Origin: Methanopyrus sp. SNP6
Lineage (GTDB): Archaea > JAADCQ01 > Methanopyri > Methanopyrales > Methanopyraceae
Length of the DNA: 64,000 bases
Direction: 5' to 3'
NCBI RefSeq assembly: GCF_002201895.1
Contig: NZ_CP019436.1
Span: 992,001 to 1,056,000 of the forward strand
In this document: piece after piece, positions 51,669 to 61,109 of the stretch
Numbering within the stretch: position 1 is the stretch's first letter
Layout: each line of letters starts with the position of its first letter
Made by a program: the position numbers and the translations under genes
Notes under the pieces: model-generated
Database searches by the model: none
What the model saw: only the letters and a program-made list of their open reading frames with translations
Told to the model about the DNA's origin: nothing

Positions 51669-52895
51669 TTGGAGCAGATAGTGAAGAACGCGCTGGAGCG
51701 CGTCGAACGAGAGCAAGGGGGCGACGACACGCCGTCGTCCCGGGGGACCGACGACGATCAGGAGTTGATGGAAGTCCTTGAGCGGGCCCGGGCCAGGATA
51801 CTCGTAGTCGGCGTGGGGGGAGCTGGTAACAACACCGCGACTAGGCTCAAAGAGGAGGGTATCGGAGGCGCCGAAGTAATAGCGATCAACACCGACGCTC
51901 AGGACCTCGTTTCGTGTAAGGCCGACCGGAAAGTGCTCATCGGATACGAGCTGACCCGAGGGTTAGGTGCCGGTGGTGATCCGCGCGTCGGCGAAGAGGC
52001 GGCTAAGGAGGACATAGAGAAGATCAAAGAGGTCGTCGAGGGCGCCGACATGGTGTTCGTCACCTGCGGTCTCGGCGGCGGCACCGGCACGGGAGCGGCA
52101 CCTGTCATCGCTGAAGTCACCCGCAAGGAGGAGGGAGCGCTCACGATCGGTGTTGTCACTCTCCCGTTCTCGGTTGAAGGTAGGAGGAGGATAGAGAACG
52201 CCCTTGAGGGTTTGGAACGGTTGAGGCAAGTGGCCGATACGTGCATAGTCATTCCCAACGACCGCCTGCTGGAGATCGTCCCGGACCTCCCCATCGCGGC
52301 AGCTTTCAAGGTGGCGGATGAAGTCCTCATCAACGCCGTGAAAGGGATCACTGAGATGATCACACGACCCGGTCTCATGAACCTCGACTTCGCCGACGTG
52401 AGAGCTGTGATGGAGAACGGAGGTTTCGCCCTGATAGGCATAGGCGAAGCCGAGAACGATTCCGAATCCGGTAACAGGGCCGTTCAAGCCGTGGAGAACG
52501 CACTCAACAACCCGCTGGTCGACGTTGAAGTGAGCGGTGCCACCGGAGCCTTGGTCAACATTGTCGGTGGCAAGGACCTCACGCTCAAGGAGGCCGAGGA
52601 AGTCGTGGAGTTGGTAGCTTCGGAACTGTCGGAAGACGCCACGGTCATCTGGGGAGCTCAGATCGACGAGGACCTGAACGACGTGCTCCGCGTCACCGTA
52701 ATAGTTACTGGGATCGAAGACGCTGACCTCGAGGCCATGTTCACAGGTCCGAAGCAGCCGAAACGTGCTGAAGTGAAGGAGATGACTGCCGAGTCTTCTC
52801 GACCCGAAAAAGTCCCGGAGGTGTCGAAAGGAGGTGCGGAATCGCCAGAAGGTGAGAAGCCGTCCTCACTCGAGGACCTGGAGAAGATCCTCTAA
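51669..52895 (+). CDS. ftsZ: Cell division protein FtsZ
   Basis: 408 aa. Tubulin signature GGGTGTGAAP near residue 138, GVGGAGNN near 47, T7 loop NLDFADVR. An acidic N-terminal extension and a C-terminal tail (about 370-408, EVSKGGAESPEGEKPSSLED) precede and follow the core. TTG start with GGTGG upstream. Sits ahead of secE, a common archaeal order. Confidence 0.97.
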   Translation: MEQIVKNALERVEREQGGDDTPSSRGTDDDQELMEVLERARARILVVGVGGAGNNTATRLKEEGIGGAEVIAINTDAQDLVSCKADRKVLIGYELTRGLGAGGDPRVGEEAAKEDIEKIKEVVEGADMVFVTCGLGGGTGTGAAPVIAEVTRKEEGALTIGVVTLPFSVEGRRRIENALEGLERLRQVADTCIVIPNDRLLEIVPDLPIAAAFKVADEVLINAVKGITEMITRPGLMNLDFADVRAVMENGGFALIGIGEAENDSESGNRAVQAVENALNNPLVDVEVSGATGALVNIVGGKDLTLKEAEEVVELVASELSEDATVIWGAQIDEDLNDVLRVTVIVTGIEDADLEAMFTGPKQPKRAEVKEMTAESSRPEKVPEVSKGGAESPEGEKPSSLEDLEKIL

Positions 52896-52910
52896 GGGGG
52901 CCAAGATTCC

Positions 52911-53096
52911 GTGAGCACCTACGAAGAACTGATCTCCCTGTTACGGGACTGTAAGCGCGTCCTTCGAGCCGCCCGGAAGCCTACCTGGGATGAGTACGTA
53001 GAATCGGCTAAGATCGCTGGACTCGGCATCCTCATCGTAGGCGGAGTGGGGTTCCTGATCAGAATGATTGTGCAGTTGATCGAGCTCTACACGTGA
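52911..53096 (+). CDS. secE: Protein translocase subunit SecE (Sec61-gamma)
   Basis: 61 aa. An amphipathic segment ([20 protein letters not shown]) precedes the single transmembrane helix ([20 protein letters not shown]), the usual SecE layout. GTG start, 9 nt from AAGGGGG. Located between ftsZ and spt5 as in many euryarchaea. Confidence 0.93.
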   Translation: MSTYEELISLLRDCKRVLRAARKPTWDEYVESAKIAGLGILIVGGVGFLIRMIVQLIELYT

Positions 53097-53122
53097 GTGG
53101 TGAGTGAGTGGGGTAGTTTGAA

Positions 53123-53614
53123 TTGGCCGAAACCGATTCGACGAAGCTCTACGCCGTCCGCGTGCAGGCGGGTCGAGAGGAGGCCACCGCTGACATGCTC
53201 GTGATGCGCGCTCGAAGGAAGGTCAAAGAGGAAGGTATCGAAACTGGTTTAAAGGCTGTAATAGCTCCCGAGGAGCTCCGAGGATACGTAATCATCGAAG
53301 TCGAGGAGTTGACCGACGAGCTCAGAGATCTAATTCACGATCTTCCGGATACGCGCGGTATTGTTGAGAAACCTATGGATTTTGAGGAGATTGAACACTA
53401 CTTCGCGCCTAAGCCCGAGGCCGTGGAAATCAGCGAAGGAGACGTCGTCGAGATACTCTCTGGACCCTTCAAGGGGGAGAAGGCACGGGTCGTCAGTGTG
53501 GATGAGTCACGTCGTGAGATAACGGTTGAGCTGCTGGAGGCCCCCGTACCCATCCCCGTAACGGTAAAAATGGACGCCCTGCGGCTCCTGCGGGAGGAGG
53601 AGTACGAAGGGTGA
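53123..53614 (+). CDS. spt5: Transcription elongation factor Spt5
   Basis: 163 aa. NGN domain (LYAVRVQAGREEATADMLV ... GYVIIEVEE) and a KOW motif (EGDVVEILSGPFKGEKARVVSVDE). Partner of Spt4 on RNA polymerase. TTG start. Confidence 0.95.
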   Translation: MAETDSTKLYAVRVQAGREEATADMLVMRARRKVKEEGIETGLKAVIAPEELRGYVIIEVEELTDELRDLIHDLPDTRGIVEKPMDFEEIEHYFAPKPEAVEISEGDVVEILSGPFKGEKARVVSVDESRREITVELLEAPVPIPVTVKMDALRLLREEEYEG

Positions 53615-53641
53615 AACTAACGAATTAGGGGTGCGGTAATA

Positions 53642-54139
53642 ATGCCGAAGGAAGAGGTCGAAGTTCTCATCGAAGGAGGTAAAGCTGACCCTGGACCGCC
53701 GCTCGGACCCGCCCTAGGTCCGCTCGGTGTTAATATACAGGAAGTTGTTGAAGAGATTAATCGTAAGACGAAAGACTTCGAAGGTATGGAAGTGCCAGTT
53801 AAGATCATAGTTGACACTGAAACTAGGGAGTTCGAAGTGAAAGTTGGATCGCCTCCGACTTCCGCGATAATAAAGTCAGAACTTGGTATTGATAAGGGAG
53901 CGCATGAACCTAGACACGAAACAGTTGGCGACCTCTCGATGGAACAGGTGATAAAAATAGCGAAAATGAAGTTCGACGACCTACTGTCCTACGATTTGAA
54001 GACAGCGGTTAAAGAGATCCTAGGAACATGTGGGAGTATGGGAGTTACGGTTGAAGGAAAGGACCCAAAGGAGGTTCAGAAAGAAATCGACGAAGGAAAG
54101 TGGGATGACCTGTTCGAGAAGTACGAGGAGGAAGGGTAA
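53642..54139 (+). CDS. rpl11: Ribosomal protein uL11
   Basis: 165 aa. Conserved [20 protein letters not shown], the KTPPxS-equivalent [15 protein letters not shown] and the C-terminal [23 protein letters not shown] start with AGGGGTG upstream. The coding sequence is noticeably richer in A/T than the adjoining rpl1. Confidence 0.97.
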   Translation: MPKEEVEVLIEGGKADPGPPLGPALGPLGVNIQEVVEEINRKTKDFEGMEVPVKIIVDTETREFEVKVGSPPTSAIIKSELGIDKGAHEPRHETVGDLSMEQVIKIAKMKFDDLLSYDLKTAVKEILGTCGSMGVTVEGKDPKEVQKEIDEGKWDDLFEKYEEEG

Positions 54140-54152
54140 GGGGTGAGTGGGA

Positions 54153-54797
54153 GTGGCGATTACCGAGGAAGACTTGATCGAACCGCTCCGGAAGGTAGTA
54201 GAGTACTCTCCACCCCGTCGGTTCCTCGAGACCGTAGACATGATCGTCAACGTGAAGGGAGTCGATCTCTCCGATCCTTCCCAGCGCATCGACAAAGAGG
54301 TCGTACTCCCTCACGGTCGCGGCAAGCCCGTGAACGTTTGTGTCATCGCGGAAGGTGAGATGGCCCGAGAAGCTGAGAAGGTCGGGGCGACGGTCATCAA
54401 CCGCGAAAAGCTCGAGGAACTCGCGGAGAATGTACGCGAAGCCAAGAAGATTGCCCGACGCCACGAGTTCTTCTATGCCCAGGTGGATTTGATGCCGGAC
54501 GTGGGTAGGGTTTTAGGACCCGTCCTCGGTCCCCGCGGCAAGATGGCCAAGCCAGTGCCACCTAACGCCGATATCCGTGCACTCATCGAGCGGGCCCACC
54601 GGACCGCCAGGGTACGGATGCGCGACCAGCCGGTCATTCACACGGTAATCGGCGCCAGGAACATGGAGCCGGAGCAGCTCGCCGAGAACGCTATGACGGT
54701 CCTCCGGGAGGTAACTTCCGAGCTCGAGAAGAGCTGGGCCCAGATAGACTCCGTGTACGTTAAAACCACGATGGGCCCGGCGGAGCGGGTGTACTGA
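54153..54797 (+). CDS. rpl1: Ribosomal protein uL1
   Basis: About 214 aa. Conserved PRRFLETVDMIVNVKGVDL, FYAQVDLMPDVGRVLGPVLG and PRGKMAKPVPPNADI. GTG 54153 is chosen because GGGGTG ends 7 nt before it; GTG 54147 is too close. In Methanococcus L1 represses its own operon, but I cannot identify the target site here. Confidence 0.97.
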   Translation: MAITEEDLIEPLRKVVEYSPPRRFLETVDMIVNVKGVDLSDPSQRIDKEVVLPHGRGKPVNVCVIAEGEMAREAEKVGATVINREKLEELAENVREAKKIARRHEFFYAQVDLMPDVGRVLGPVLGPRGKMAKPVPPNADIRALIERAHRTARVRMRDQPVIHTVIGARNMEPEQLAENAMTVLREVTSELEKSWAQIDSVYVKTTMGPAERVY

Positions 54798-54810
54798 TGG
54801 GGGACTGTGC

Positions 54811-55866
54811 ATGACCGTCAAAGCGAAGGGACAGCCGCCCTCCGGCTACGAGCCTAAGGTCGCGGAGTGGAAGAGGAGAGAAGTTGAGGAACTCAAAGAG
54901 CTGATGGATGAGTACGAGAACGTGGGCCTCGTCAGCCTCGAGGGAATCCCGGCACCACAACTGCAGGAGATCAGGGCTAAGCTCCGCGAGCGTGATACCA
55001 TCATCAGGATGTCCAGGAACACCCTGATGCGAATCGCACTTGAGGAAAAGCTTGACGAGCGACCCGAGCTGGAGCCACTACTGGATTACATCGAGGGTCC
55101 TGTGGCGTTTATCTTCACGAATTTCGATCCATTCAAGCTGTACAAGCTTCTGGAGGAGAGCAAAGCCTCAGCGCCCGCTAAGCCAGGTGATATCGCTCCA
55201 GAGGATATCGTCGTACCGGAAGGTCCCACACCGTTCGAACCCGGACCGATCGTAAGCGAGCTCCAGCAGGCCGGTCTACCGGCTCAGATCCAGGACGGAA
55301 AGGTAGTCATCACTAAGGATACTGTGTTGGTCAAGGAGGGGGAGGAAATAGACGAGAAGACAGCTGAGATTCTTAAGAAGCTCGAAATCGAGCCGATGGA
55401 GGTAGGAGTCGATATCGTAGCGATCGTAGCCGAAGGGACGCTCTTCGAGCGCGATGACCTCGCGATCGACTTCAACGAGTACGAAGACATGGTCAAGGAA
55501 GCCGCGCAGCACGCGTTTAACCTATCGATCAACGCGGCTATACCGACGGCGGAGACTGCGGACGTTATCGTCGCGAAGGCGCACGCGGAGGCGCTCAACC
55601 TGGCAGTCAACGCGGGAGTGCCAGTACCGGATGAAACGGTCATGGGATGTATCCTGGCCAAGGCTCACGGAGAGATGCTGGCATTGGCGGGAGCTATCGC
55701 CGAGGTGGACGAAGAAGCCCTCGATGAAGAGTTATTAGAGATGGTGAGCCGATCAGCCGAAGCGGTCGAGCGGGAGGAAGAGGAAGAAGAGGAAACCGAA
55801 GAGGAAGAAGCGGAAGAAGAGGAGGAAGAAGAGGCGGCAGCAGGTCTCGGAGCCCTATTCGGTTAA
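54811..55866 (+). CDS. rpl10: Ribosomal protein uL10 (P0)
   Basis: 351 aa. N-terminal rRNA-binding domain (ENVGLVSLEGIPAPQLQEIR), the archaeal insert, P1-binding helices and an acidic Glu-rich tail that ends GLGALFG, the stalk-type C-terminus shared with P1. ATG start. Unusually, the P1 (L12) gene does not follow. Confidence 0.97.
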   Translation: MTVKAKGQPPSGYEPKVAEWKRREVEELKELMDEYENVGLVSLEGIPAPQLQEIRAKLRERDTIIRMSRNTLMRIALEEKLDERPELEPLLDYIEGPVAFIFTNFDPFKLYKLLEESKASAPAKPGDIAPEDIVVPEGPTPFEPGPIVSELQQAGLPAQIQDGKVVITKDTVLVKEGEEIDEKTAEILKKLEIEPMEVGVDIVAIVAEGTLFERDDLAIDFNEYEDMVKEAAQHAFNLSINAAIPTAETADVIVAKAHAEALNLAVNAGVPVPDETVMGCILAKAHGEMLALAGAIAEVDEEALDEELLEMVSRSAEAVEREEEEEEETEEEEAEEEEEEEAAAGLGALFG

Positions 55867-55888
55867 CCGACCACGGGGGTCCTATTTC

Positions 55889-56431
55889 CTGCCTCATAAC
55901 GTCGTTCTTACCGGTCGTCCCGGTATTGGCAAGACCACGGTTTGTCTCAAAGTTCGTAACGTTCTAGAGGAGAAGGGCTATACCGTCGGTGGAATCTATT
56001 GCCCCGAGATCAGGGAGAGTGGTCGACGGATAGGCTTCGAGATCGTCGACCTCACCGAGGGTGACCGGTACCTACTTGCGAGAGAAGGAGCTTCGGGGCC
56101 CAGAGTCGGCCGCTATGGGGTTTTCATAGATAACCTCGAACGGGCCGCCGAATCCATCGAACGTGCCGTGGAAGGGACCGACGTTGTGATCGTCGACGAG
56201 GTCGGCCCCATGGAGCTCAAGTCGAACACGTTCGTAGGCGCCGTGAGACGGGCGGCCGACGCGCATACACCCGCGATCTTCGTAGTGCATGAACGATCTC
56301 GACATCCTGTCGTAGTGGATCTTAGGGAGAAACGCACCGACGTCGTGCGTTTTCGGGTCACGCTCTTCAACAGGGATGAGTTACCCGACAGAATTCTCGA
56401 GTACGTGCTTGAGTGGTTGAGGGAGAGGTGA
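55889..56431 (+). CDS. THEP1-type nucleoside-triphosphatase, apparent CTG start
   Basis: About 180 aa. Walker A GRPGIGKTTV at the N-terminus, GIYCPEIRESGRRIGFEIVD, Walker B VVIVDEVGPMELKS and a C-terminal RRAADAHTPAIFVVHERSRH. The frame upstream of 56168 is clearly coding but has no ATG, GTG or TTG before the Walker A. A CTG at 55889 sits 9 nt after GGGGG (55875-55879) and gives MPHNVVLTGRPGIGKTT, the expected N-terminus. Overlaps nothing upstream; follows rpl10 by 22 nt. Confidence 0.85.
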   Translation: MPHNVVLTGRPGIGKTTVCLKVRNVLEEKGYTVGGIYCPEIRESGRRIGFEIVDLTEGDRYLLAREGASGPRVGRYGVFIDNLERAAESIERAVEGTDVVIVDEVGPMELKSNTFVGAVRRAADAHTPAIFVVHERSRHPVVVDLREKRTDVVRFRVTLFNRDELPDRILEYVLEWLRER

Positions 56432-56436
56432 TCGTC

Positions 56437-58107
56437 TTGGAACATCTGGAGTGTGATGTGCTCGTGATCGGAGGTGGCGGCGCGGCCGCCCGTGCGGCGA
56501 TCGAGGCCGCCAAAAAGGGTCTGAACGTAGTAATCGTTTCCAAAGGTGCCATGGGTAGGAGCGGATGCACTGTTATGGCGGAAGGGGGCTACAACGCTGT
56601 CTTACGCACAACCGACCCGGATGACTCCTTCGACGCTCACTTCCGCGACACCGTCGAGGGGGGTGCCTACCTCAACGATCAGGACATGGTGGAAATCCTC
56701 GTACGGGAAGCACCTAAGCGCTTACTCGACCTGGAGAATTTCGGAGCCGTATTTGACCGTAACGAGGACGGCACCCTGGCCCAGCGCCCTTTCGGTGGTC
56801 AATCTAAGCCCCGTACTTGCTACGCCGGTGACCGTACTGGACACGAGATAATGATGGCGTTGCTGGACGAAGTTCGCCGCCTCGACGGTATCACCGTTCT
56901 GGAACGCACGATGGGGTACGGACTGATTCGGGATCACGACGGAAAGGTAGTGGGCGCGGTATGCGTGGACCTTCAAACCGAGGACGCCATCGTCATCACG
57001 GCCTACGCCACTGTTCTAGCCACAGGGGGCGCGGGTCAACTCTACCCAGTCACCACGAACCCTGTCCACAAAACCGGTGATGGGTACGCTATGGCCCTAC
57101 GCGCCGGTTGTCCGCTCATTGATATGGAAATGGTTCAGTTTCATCCCACTGGAATGGTGTATCCCGATAGTGTTCGCGGAGTCCTGGTTACGGAAGCCGT
57201 TAGGGGTGAGGGAGGACGACTTTACAATGCCAGAGGCGAGCGTTTCATGAAGCGCTACGATCCTGAAAGAATGGAGTTGGCGACACGTGACGTCGTAGCT
57301 CGAGCTATTTACAAAGAGATCAAAGAGGGACGTGGGACAGAGCACGGCGGAGTCTACCTGGACGTCACTCACCTGCCCGATGAGGTGATAGAAGGGAGGC
57401 TTGAAACCACGTTCAAGCAGTTTCTGCGCGTGGGCGTGGACATTCGAAACGAGCCCATGGAAGTGGCCCCCACGGCCCATCATTTCATGGGAGGAATCCC
57501 GATCGACACTGACGGGAAGACGCCGATCCCGGGTCTCTTCGCGTGTGGTGAGGTGACGGGAGGCATCCACGGAGCGAACCGACTCGGCGGAAACGCCCTG
57601 GCCGATACACAGGTTTTCGGGTGCCGTGCCGGGAGGGCTGCCGCCGAACTCGCTCTGAAGTTAAGGAGACGAGGTCGTAGGATACAGGTGCGCGAGACCG
57701 ACGCACCGGCTGTGGAGTCCGAGATCTGGTCAACCATCGGTCAAGAGGATACTATTCTAGTGCGCGAGAAACTCCGGAAGACGATGTGGGAGCACGTGGG
57801 TCTGGAGAGGTCCGAGAAAGGTCTTAAGACGGCGATCAAAATCCTTAATGAGCTTAAGGAGACCGTGGAGTCCGGTCTAGACGATGAATACGGATTACGA
57901 CCGGTCTTAGAGGTGCGCAACATGGTAGAGGTGGCGATCGCCGTCGCGCGGTCCGCCCTCTACCGGACCGAGAGCCGTGGAGCTCACTACCGCTCGGATT
58001 ATCCAGAACGCGATGACGAACGGTGGCTCCGTCACACGGTCTACAAGCCCGACGGATCCCTGACCACCCGTCCAGTTAAGATCACTCGACTGGATCCCCG
58101 TCGATGA
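56437..58107 (+). CDS. tfrA: Fumarate reductase flavoprotein subunit (TfrA type)
   Basis: About 556 aa. FAD-binding VIGGGGAAARAAIEAAKKG, the covalent-flavin region around GRSGCTVMAEGGYNAV, active-site MVQFHPTGMV, RGEGGRLYNARGERFM, APTAHHFMGGIPI and HGANRLGGNALADTQVFG. In methanogens this subunit pairs with TfrB, which oxidises CoM-SH and CoB-SH; tfrB is not adjacent. TTG 56437 is chosen (GGAGAGG about 8 nt upstream). Confidence 0.9.
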   Translation: MEHLECDVLVIGGGGAAARAAIEAAKKGLNVVIVSKGAMGRSGCTVMAEGGYNAVLRTTDPDDSFDAHFRDTVEGGAYLNDQDMVEILVREAPKRLLDLENFGAVFDRNEDGTLAQRPFGGQSKPRTCYAGDRTGHEIMMALLDEVRRLDGITVLERTMGYGLIRDHDGKVVGAVCVDLQTEDAIVITAYATVLATGGAGQLYPVTTNPVHKTGDGYAMALRAGCPLIDMEMVQFHPTGMVYPDSVRGVLVTEAVRGEGGRLYNARGERFMKRYDPERMELATRDVVARAIYKEIKEGRGTEHGGVYLDVTHLPDEVIEGRLETTFKQFLRVGVDIRNEPMEVAPTAHHFMGGIPIDTDGKTPIPGLFACGEVTGGIHGANRLGGNALADTQVFGCRAGRAAAELALKLRRRGRRIQVRETDAPAVESEIWSTIGQEDTILVREKLRKTMWEHVGLERSEKGLKTAIKILNELKETVESGLDDEYGLRPVLEVRNMVEVAIAVARSALYRTESRGAHYRSDYPERDDERWLRHTVYKPDGSLTTRPVKITRLDPRR

Positions 58108-59773
58108 TTACGTCGACGAAGCGGATCTCGTCCGGCTCCACCTTTACTAACCCTCGATCCGTGAGCCTCAGTTCCGGTATAACCGGAAGGGTCACAAAAG
58201 AGAGAGCCTGGAACGGGTCCCAATCGACACCAGAACTAGATCTAATTAACTCAAGCACGTCCTCGTAGGATTTCTTCACCTCCTCAGGATCTGAGGAACT
58301 CATCAACCCAGCCACATCTAGTCGTACGAACTCGGCTCGGTCTCCCGCGACGGCCCCTACGCACCCTCCCACTTCGAAGACGAGCTGCAGAGCCTTACGC
58401 ACGTCATCGAGGCGTCTACCCGCGACCACCACGTTGTGTGAGTCGTGAGCTACCGTGGATACCAGGGCGCAGCCGAGCTCCTCGAACCCTTCTACGAACC
58501 CTATCGACCAGCTGCCCTGCCCGTATCGGTCCGACACGACCAGAAACGCCACGTCGTCGTCTTTCACTACACCGTCCTCGACGGTAACCTCTCGTACGAT
58601 CTCTTCCGTGCGGATGGAACCTCTCACAAGTCCGATGCACCTCACCTCGTATTTTCCGTCCTGAAACGACACCTTCCTGGGGTTGACGGAGAGTTCGACG
58701 TCGGGTAATTCAGCCTCCGCGTCTCGGAACCGAACATGTTCCGAACGTTTGCCACCGATCCACACGTCCGTGAGTTCCATGCTCTCGTCGAGATCTTCGA
58801 CCACCACTATGTCGGCGTGGAACCCGGGTGCCAAACGTCCTGATCGTAAGCCATAACACAGTGACGGATTCAACGTGACCGTGCTGAGGGACTCCAACGG
58901 ATCGAAACCGGCCTCGATTGCACGCCCCACCATTTTCCGGAGTGATATTTCGTCCATGTCCTTAATGTGCAGATCGTCGGTGACGAAGCACACACCACGG
59001 AGATCCTCTAACGTCTCCAGTGCTACTTCCAAGTCCTTCGAAGATGAGCCCTGTCGGACGAAGGTCCAGATCCCGAGCTCCCGCCTTGAAATGAATTCTT
59101 CCGCCGTCGAGCACTCGTGATCTGTCTCAGGGCCGGCCGCGAAGTATCGCATCGCTTCGAACCCTGTGAGGCCTGGGGCGTGTCCGTCTACCGTCAGGCC
59201 GTACAGATTCTTCAGCCCGATGAACCCGTCCTTTTCTCCCTCCATGACTCCAGCGACGTCCATCAACTCTCCTACGGAAACTACCATCGGATGGCTCGCA
59301 AACCTTCGAGCCACGTCGACCGTAATCTCGCCTTCCACAGTCTCATAGGGAGGTCCTAGTGCCGGGACGCACGACGGTAGCGCGATATAGAACTTAAACG
59401 GTAGTGCCTCTTCCGCTGTCTTGACGGCCCATTCAAGTCCGAGCTCGCCTGAGACGTTCACGACCTCGTGAGGGTCCCAAACGACGGCCGTAGTACCTTC
59501 ACGTACTACGATCTCGGCGTATCGGGCCGGCCTCAGTCCGGAACTTTCCACGTGGACATGAGCGTCCACGAACCCAGGGCAGATGATCCCGTCGACGTCG
59601 ATAACATCGGCGTGCTCGGGTTCATCTCGCGTCACTCCGAGCAACCTACCTCCGTTCAATATCACATACCCGGTTCGAATTTCCGAGAACCAAGGGTCGA
59701 CGAATCGACCTTGGAAAGCTCGCGACTCGTTTCCCCCCGCGAGTACAGCGGGGAGGTAGGCGCGCGGGATCAC
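58082..59773 (-). CDS. ade: Adenine deaminase
   Basis: About 563 aa, amidohydrolase superfamily. Metal ligands in GFVDAHVHVESS near residue 76, DPHEVVNV, DGHAPGLTG and a late VAHDSHNVVVAGR. Converts adenine to hypoxanthine for salvage. GTG 59773 is chosen because GGTGG precedes it and it avoids overlap with the next gene; the longer frame to 59905 begins with an Arg/Gly/Pro-rich stretch. Convergent overlap of 26 nt with tfrA. Confidence 0.92.
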   Translation of the reverse strand: MIPRAYLPAVLAGGNESRAFQGRFVDPWFSEIRTGYVILNGGRLLGVTRDEPEHADVIDVDGIICPGFVDAHVHVESSGLRPARYAEIVVREGTTAVVWDPHEVVNVSGELGLEWAVKTAEEALPFKFYIALPSCVPALGPPYETVEGEITVDVARRFASHPMVVSVGELMDVAGVMEGEKDGFIGLKNLYGLTVDGHAPGLTGFEAMRYFAAGPETDHECSTAEEFISRRELGIWTFVRQGSSSKDLEVALETLEDLRGVCFVTDDLHIKDMDEISLRKMVGRAIEAGFDPLESLSTVTLNPSLCYGLRSGRLAPGFHADIVVVEDLDESMELTDVWIGGKRSEHVRFRDAEAELPDVELSVNPRKVSFQDGKYEVRCIGLVRGSIRTEEIVREVTVEDGVVKDDDVAFLVVSDRYGQGSWSIGFVEGFEELGCALVSTVAHDSHNVVVAGRRLDDVRKALQLVFEVGGCVGAVAGDRAEFVRLDVAGLMSSSDPEEVKKSYEDVLELIRSSSGVDWDPFQALSFVTLPVIPELRLTDRGLVKVEPDEIRFVDVIIDGDPVE

Positions 59774-59834
59774 GGTCGGGCCACCGACGGCCCTCTCACC
59801 CGCGCACCTGTGGCCCGGCGGAGCCCACGCGGGA

Positions 59835-60965
59835 TCATCCTCGGGATTCCCGCGTCCCCCGCGCCGGTTCGACCGGGCCATGGTGCTCGGTAGGGAATGA
59901 GGCATATGAACTTACCGCTAGTTTCCTCAGATTCCAAATGTACAGGCAGGAAGTCACCAGAAAGTGGTATAAGATCGAAGTTTCTAGTAGGTACCTCGCG
60001 GCGGCGTTTCCCATAGAGAGATCGGTGGTAGGTGGTGGTGGGATGAACAACTCTCTGATATCGTACCGGCGCCCGTCCTCCGCGTTGTAGTACTCCTTCA
60101 TAGTTGCTATGGACACCGCTGAGGCGGTGAGAAAGTAAGCGGCCGTCGAGAGAACCATAGCCCCTTGCTTCCACGATATCAGGCACACCATCGGACACCC
60201 GACAGCCCAGTAGTTCGGGTTCACCACTTTGGAGAACGCTAACAACGCTAGTCCGATGCACCCGGCCGCGAGTTCTGGGTTCCCTCGCGTTGCCAGTGGG
60301 GCGACGACGGAGAGCATCCCGACGGCGTCTTCGAGCCCTGGACGCCATGTTACTAGGGTCCAAATGGAACAGTTCTGAGGAGGACGTTTAGCCTGAAAGA
60401 TTACGACATCGTAGATGAAGTCCCAACCGTTAGCGACGAGGTAGGGTCCGCATATTAGTACGGAAGCTAGGAGAAACGTGGGGATCGATTGCCGCCGGAG
60501 GAACGGAAGGGCGACTATACCTGCAGTTGGTTTCATCCATAACGCCGTCGCTGCGCACAAGCCGGCCAGCTTACCTTCACATACTGCGGTTGCCAGCGCC
60601 GGTACCATCGAGATAGTGTCCAGTTGCCAGAACACACACGGATACGCCATCGAGGCGGCGGCTATTAACATCCCAACTTTTCCAACCCCGGCCCACCGGA
60701 TCAGGTAAATGCACACTATGGCGCCGAGCCATGTCGGCATCTTCCACAACACTCGGAACTCCCAAGTGTGAGGGCTAAGCCCCAGCATGTTGGTGCCGAC
60801 GTACCACACGAGGGCGGGTAACAGCGATCCTAGCGGGGGATAATGGACGTCAGTCGCCGAGTAATACGAGAGGGGATGACTGCACACGACAGGGCACCAG
60901 CGCATCCACTTCTCGAAGTCCGGCGCGTAGACTACCGTCAACAACCACCATAGCATATCCTTCAT
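59835..60965 (-). CDS. Polytopic GT-C-like membrane protein
   Basis: 376 aa with about eight hydrophobic segments. The first loop carries YAPDFEKW and later DVHYPPLGSLLPAL, a pattern seen in dolichol-phosphate-sugar-dependent GT-C glycosyltransferases (acidic loop followed by YPPL). No other motif fixes the family. ATG start after GAGGTGG. The C-terminal 30 residues are charged. Probably envelope glycan assembly (inference). Confidence 0.55.
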   Translation of the reverse strand: MKDMLWWLLTVVYAPDFEKWMRWCPVVCSHPLSYYSATDVHYPPLGSLLPALVWYVGTNMLGLSPHTWEFRVLWKMPTWLGAIVCIYLIRWAGVGKVGMLIAAASMAYPCVFWQLDTISMVPALATAVCEGKLAGLCAATALWMKPTAGIVALPFLRRQSIPTFLLASVLICGPYLVANGWDFIYDVVIFQAKRPPQNCSIWTLVTWRPGLEDAVGMLSVVAPLATRGNPELAAGCIGLALLAFSKVVNPNYWAVGCPMVCLISWKQGAMVLSTAAYFLTASAVSIATMKEYYNAEDGRRYDIRELFIPPPPTTDLSMGNAAARYLLETSILYHFLVTSCLYIWNLRKLAVSSYASFPTEHHGPVEPARGTRESRG

Positions 60966-61052
60966 TCCGCCACCTCCGGATCAGCAGCTCGTGCCTTCCT
61001 CATCCGGCTCGGCGAAGGCCAGAATCATCATCCCTCGAGTAAAACCATGTAA

Positions 61053-61079
61053 GAATTGTTATGATTTCGATAACAATTC
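61053..61079. repeat. Perfect 10-bp inverted repeat, AT-rich
   Basis: GAATTGTTAT (61053-61062) and ATAACAATTC (61070-61079) are exact reverse complements with a 7-nt loop. It lies 30 nt past the stop of the secreted-protein gene on the minus strand and 88 nt ahead of the GT-C gene. It may be a terminator hairpin or an operator; AT-rich stems are rare here. Confidence 0.5.
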
Positions 61080-61109
61080 CGGCCTGAGGGCGTAAGAAAA
61101 TGTGGTGGT

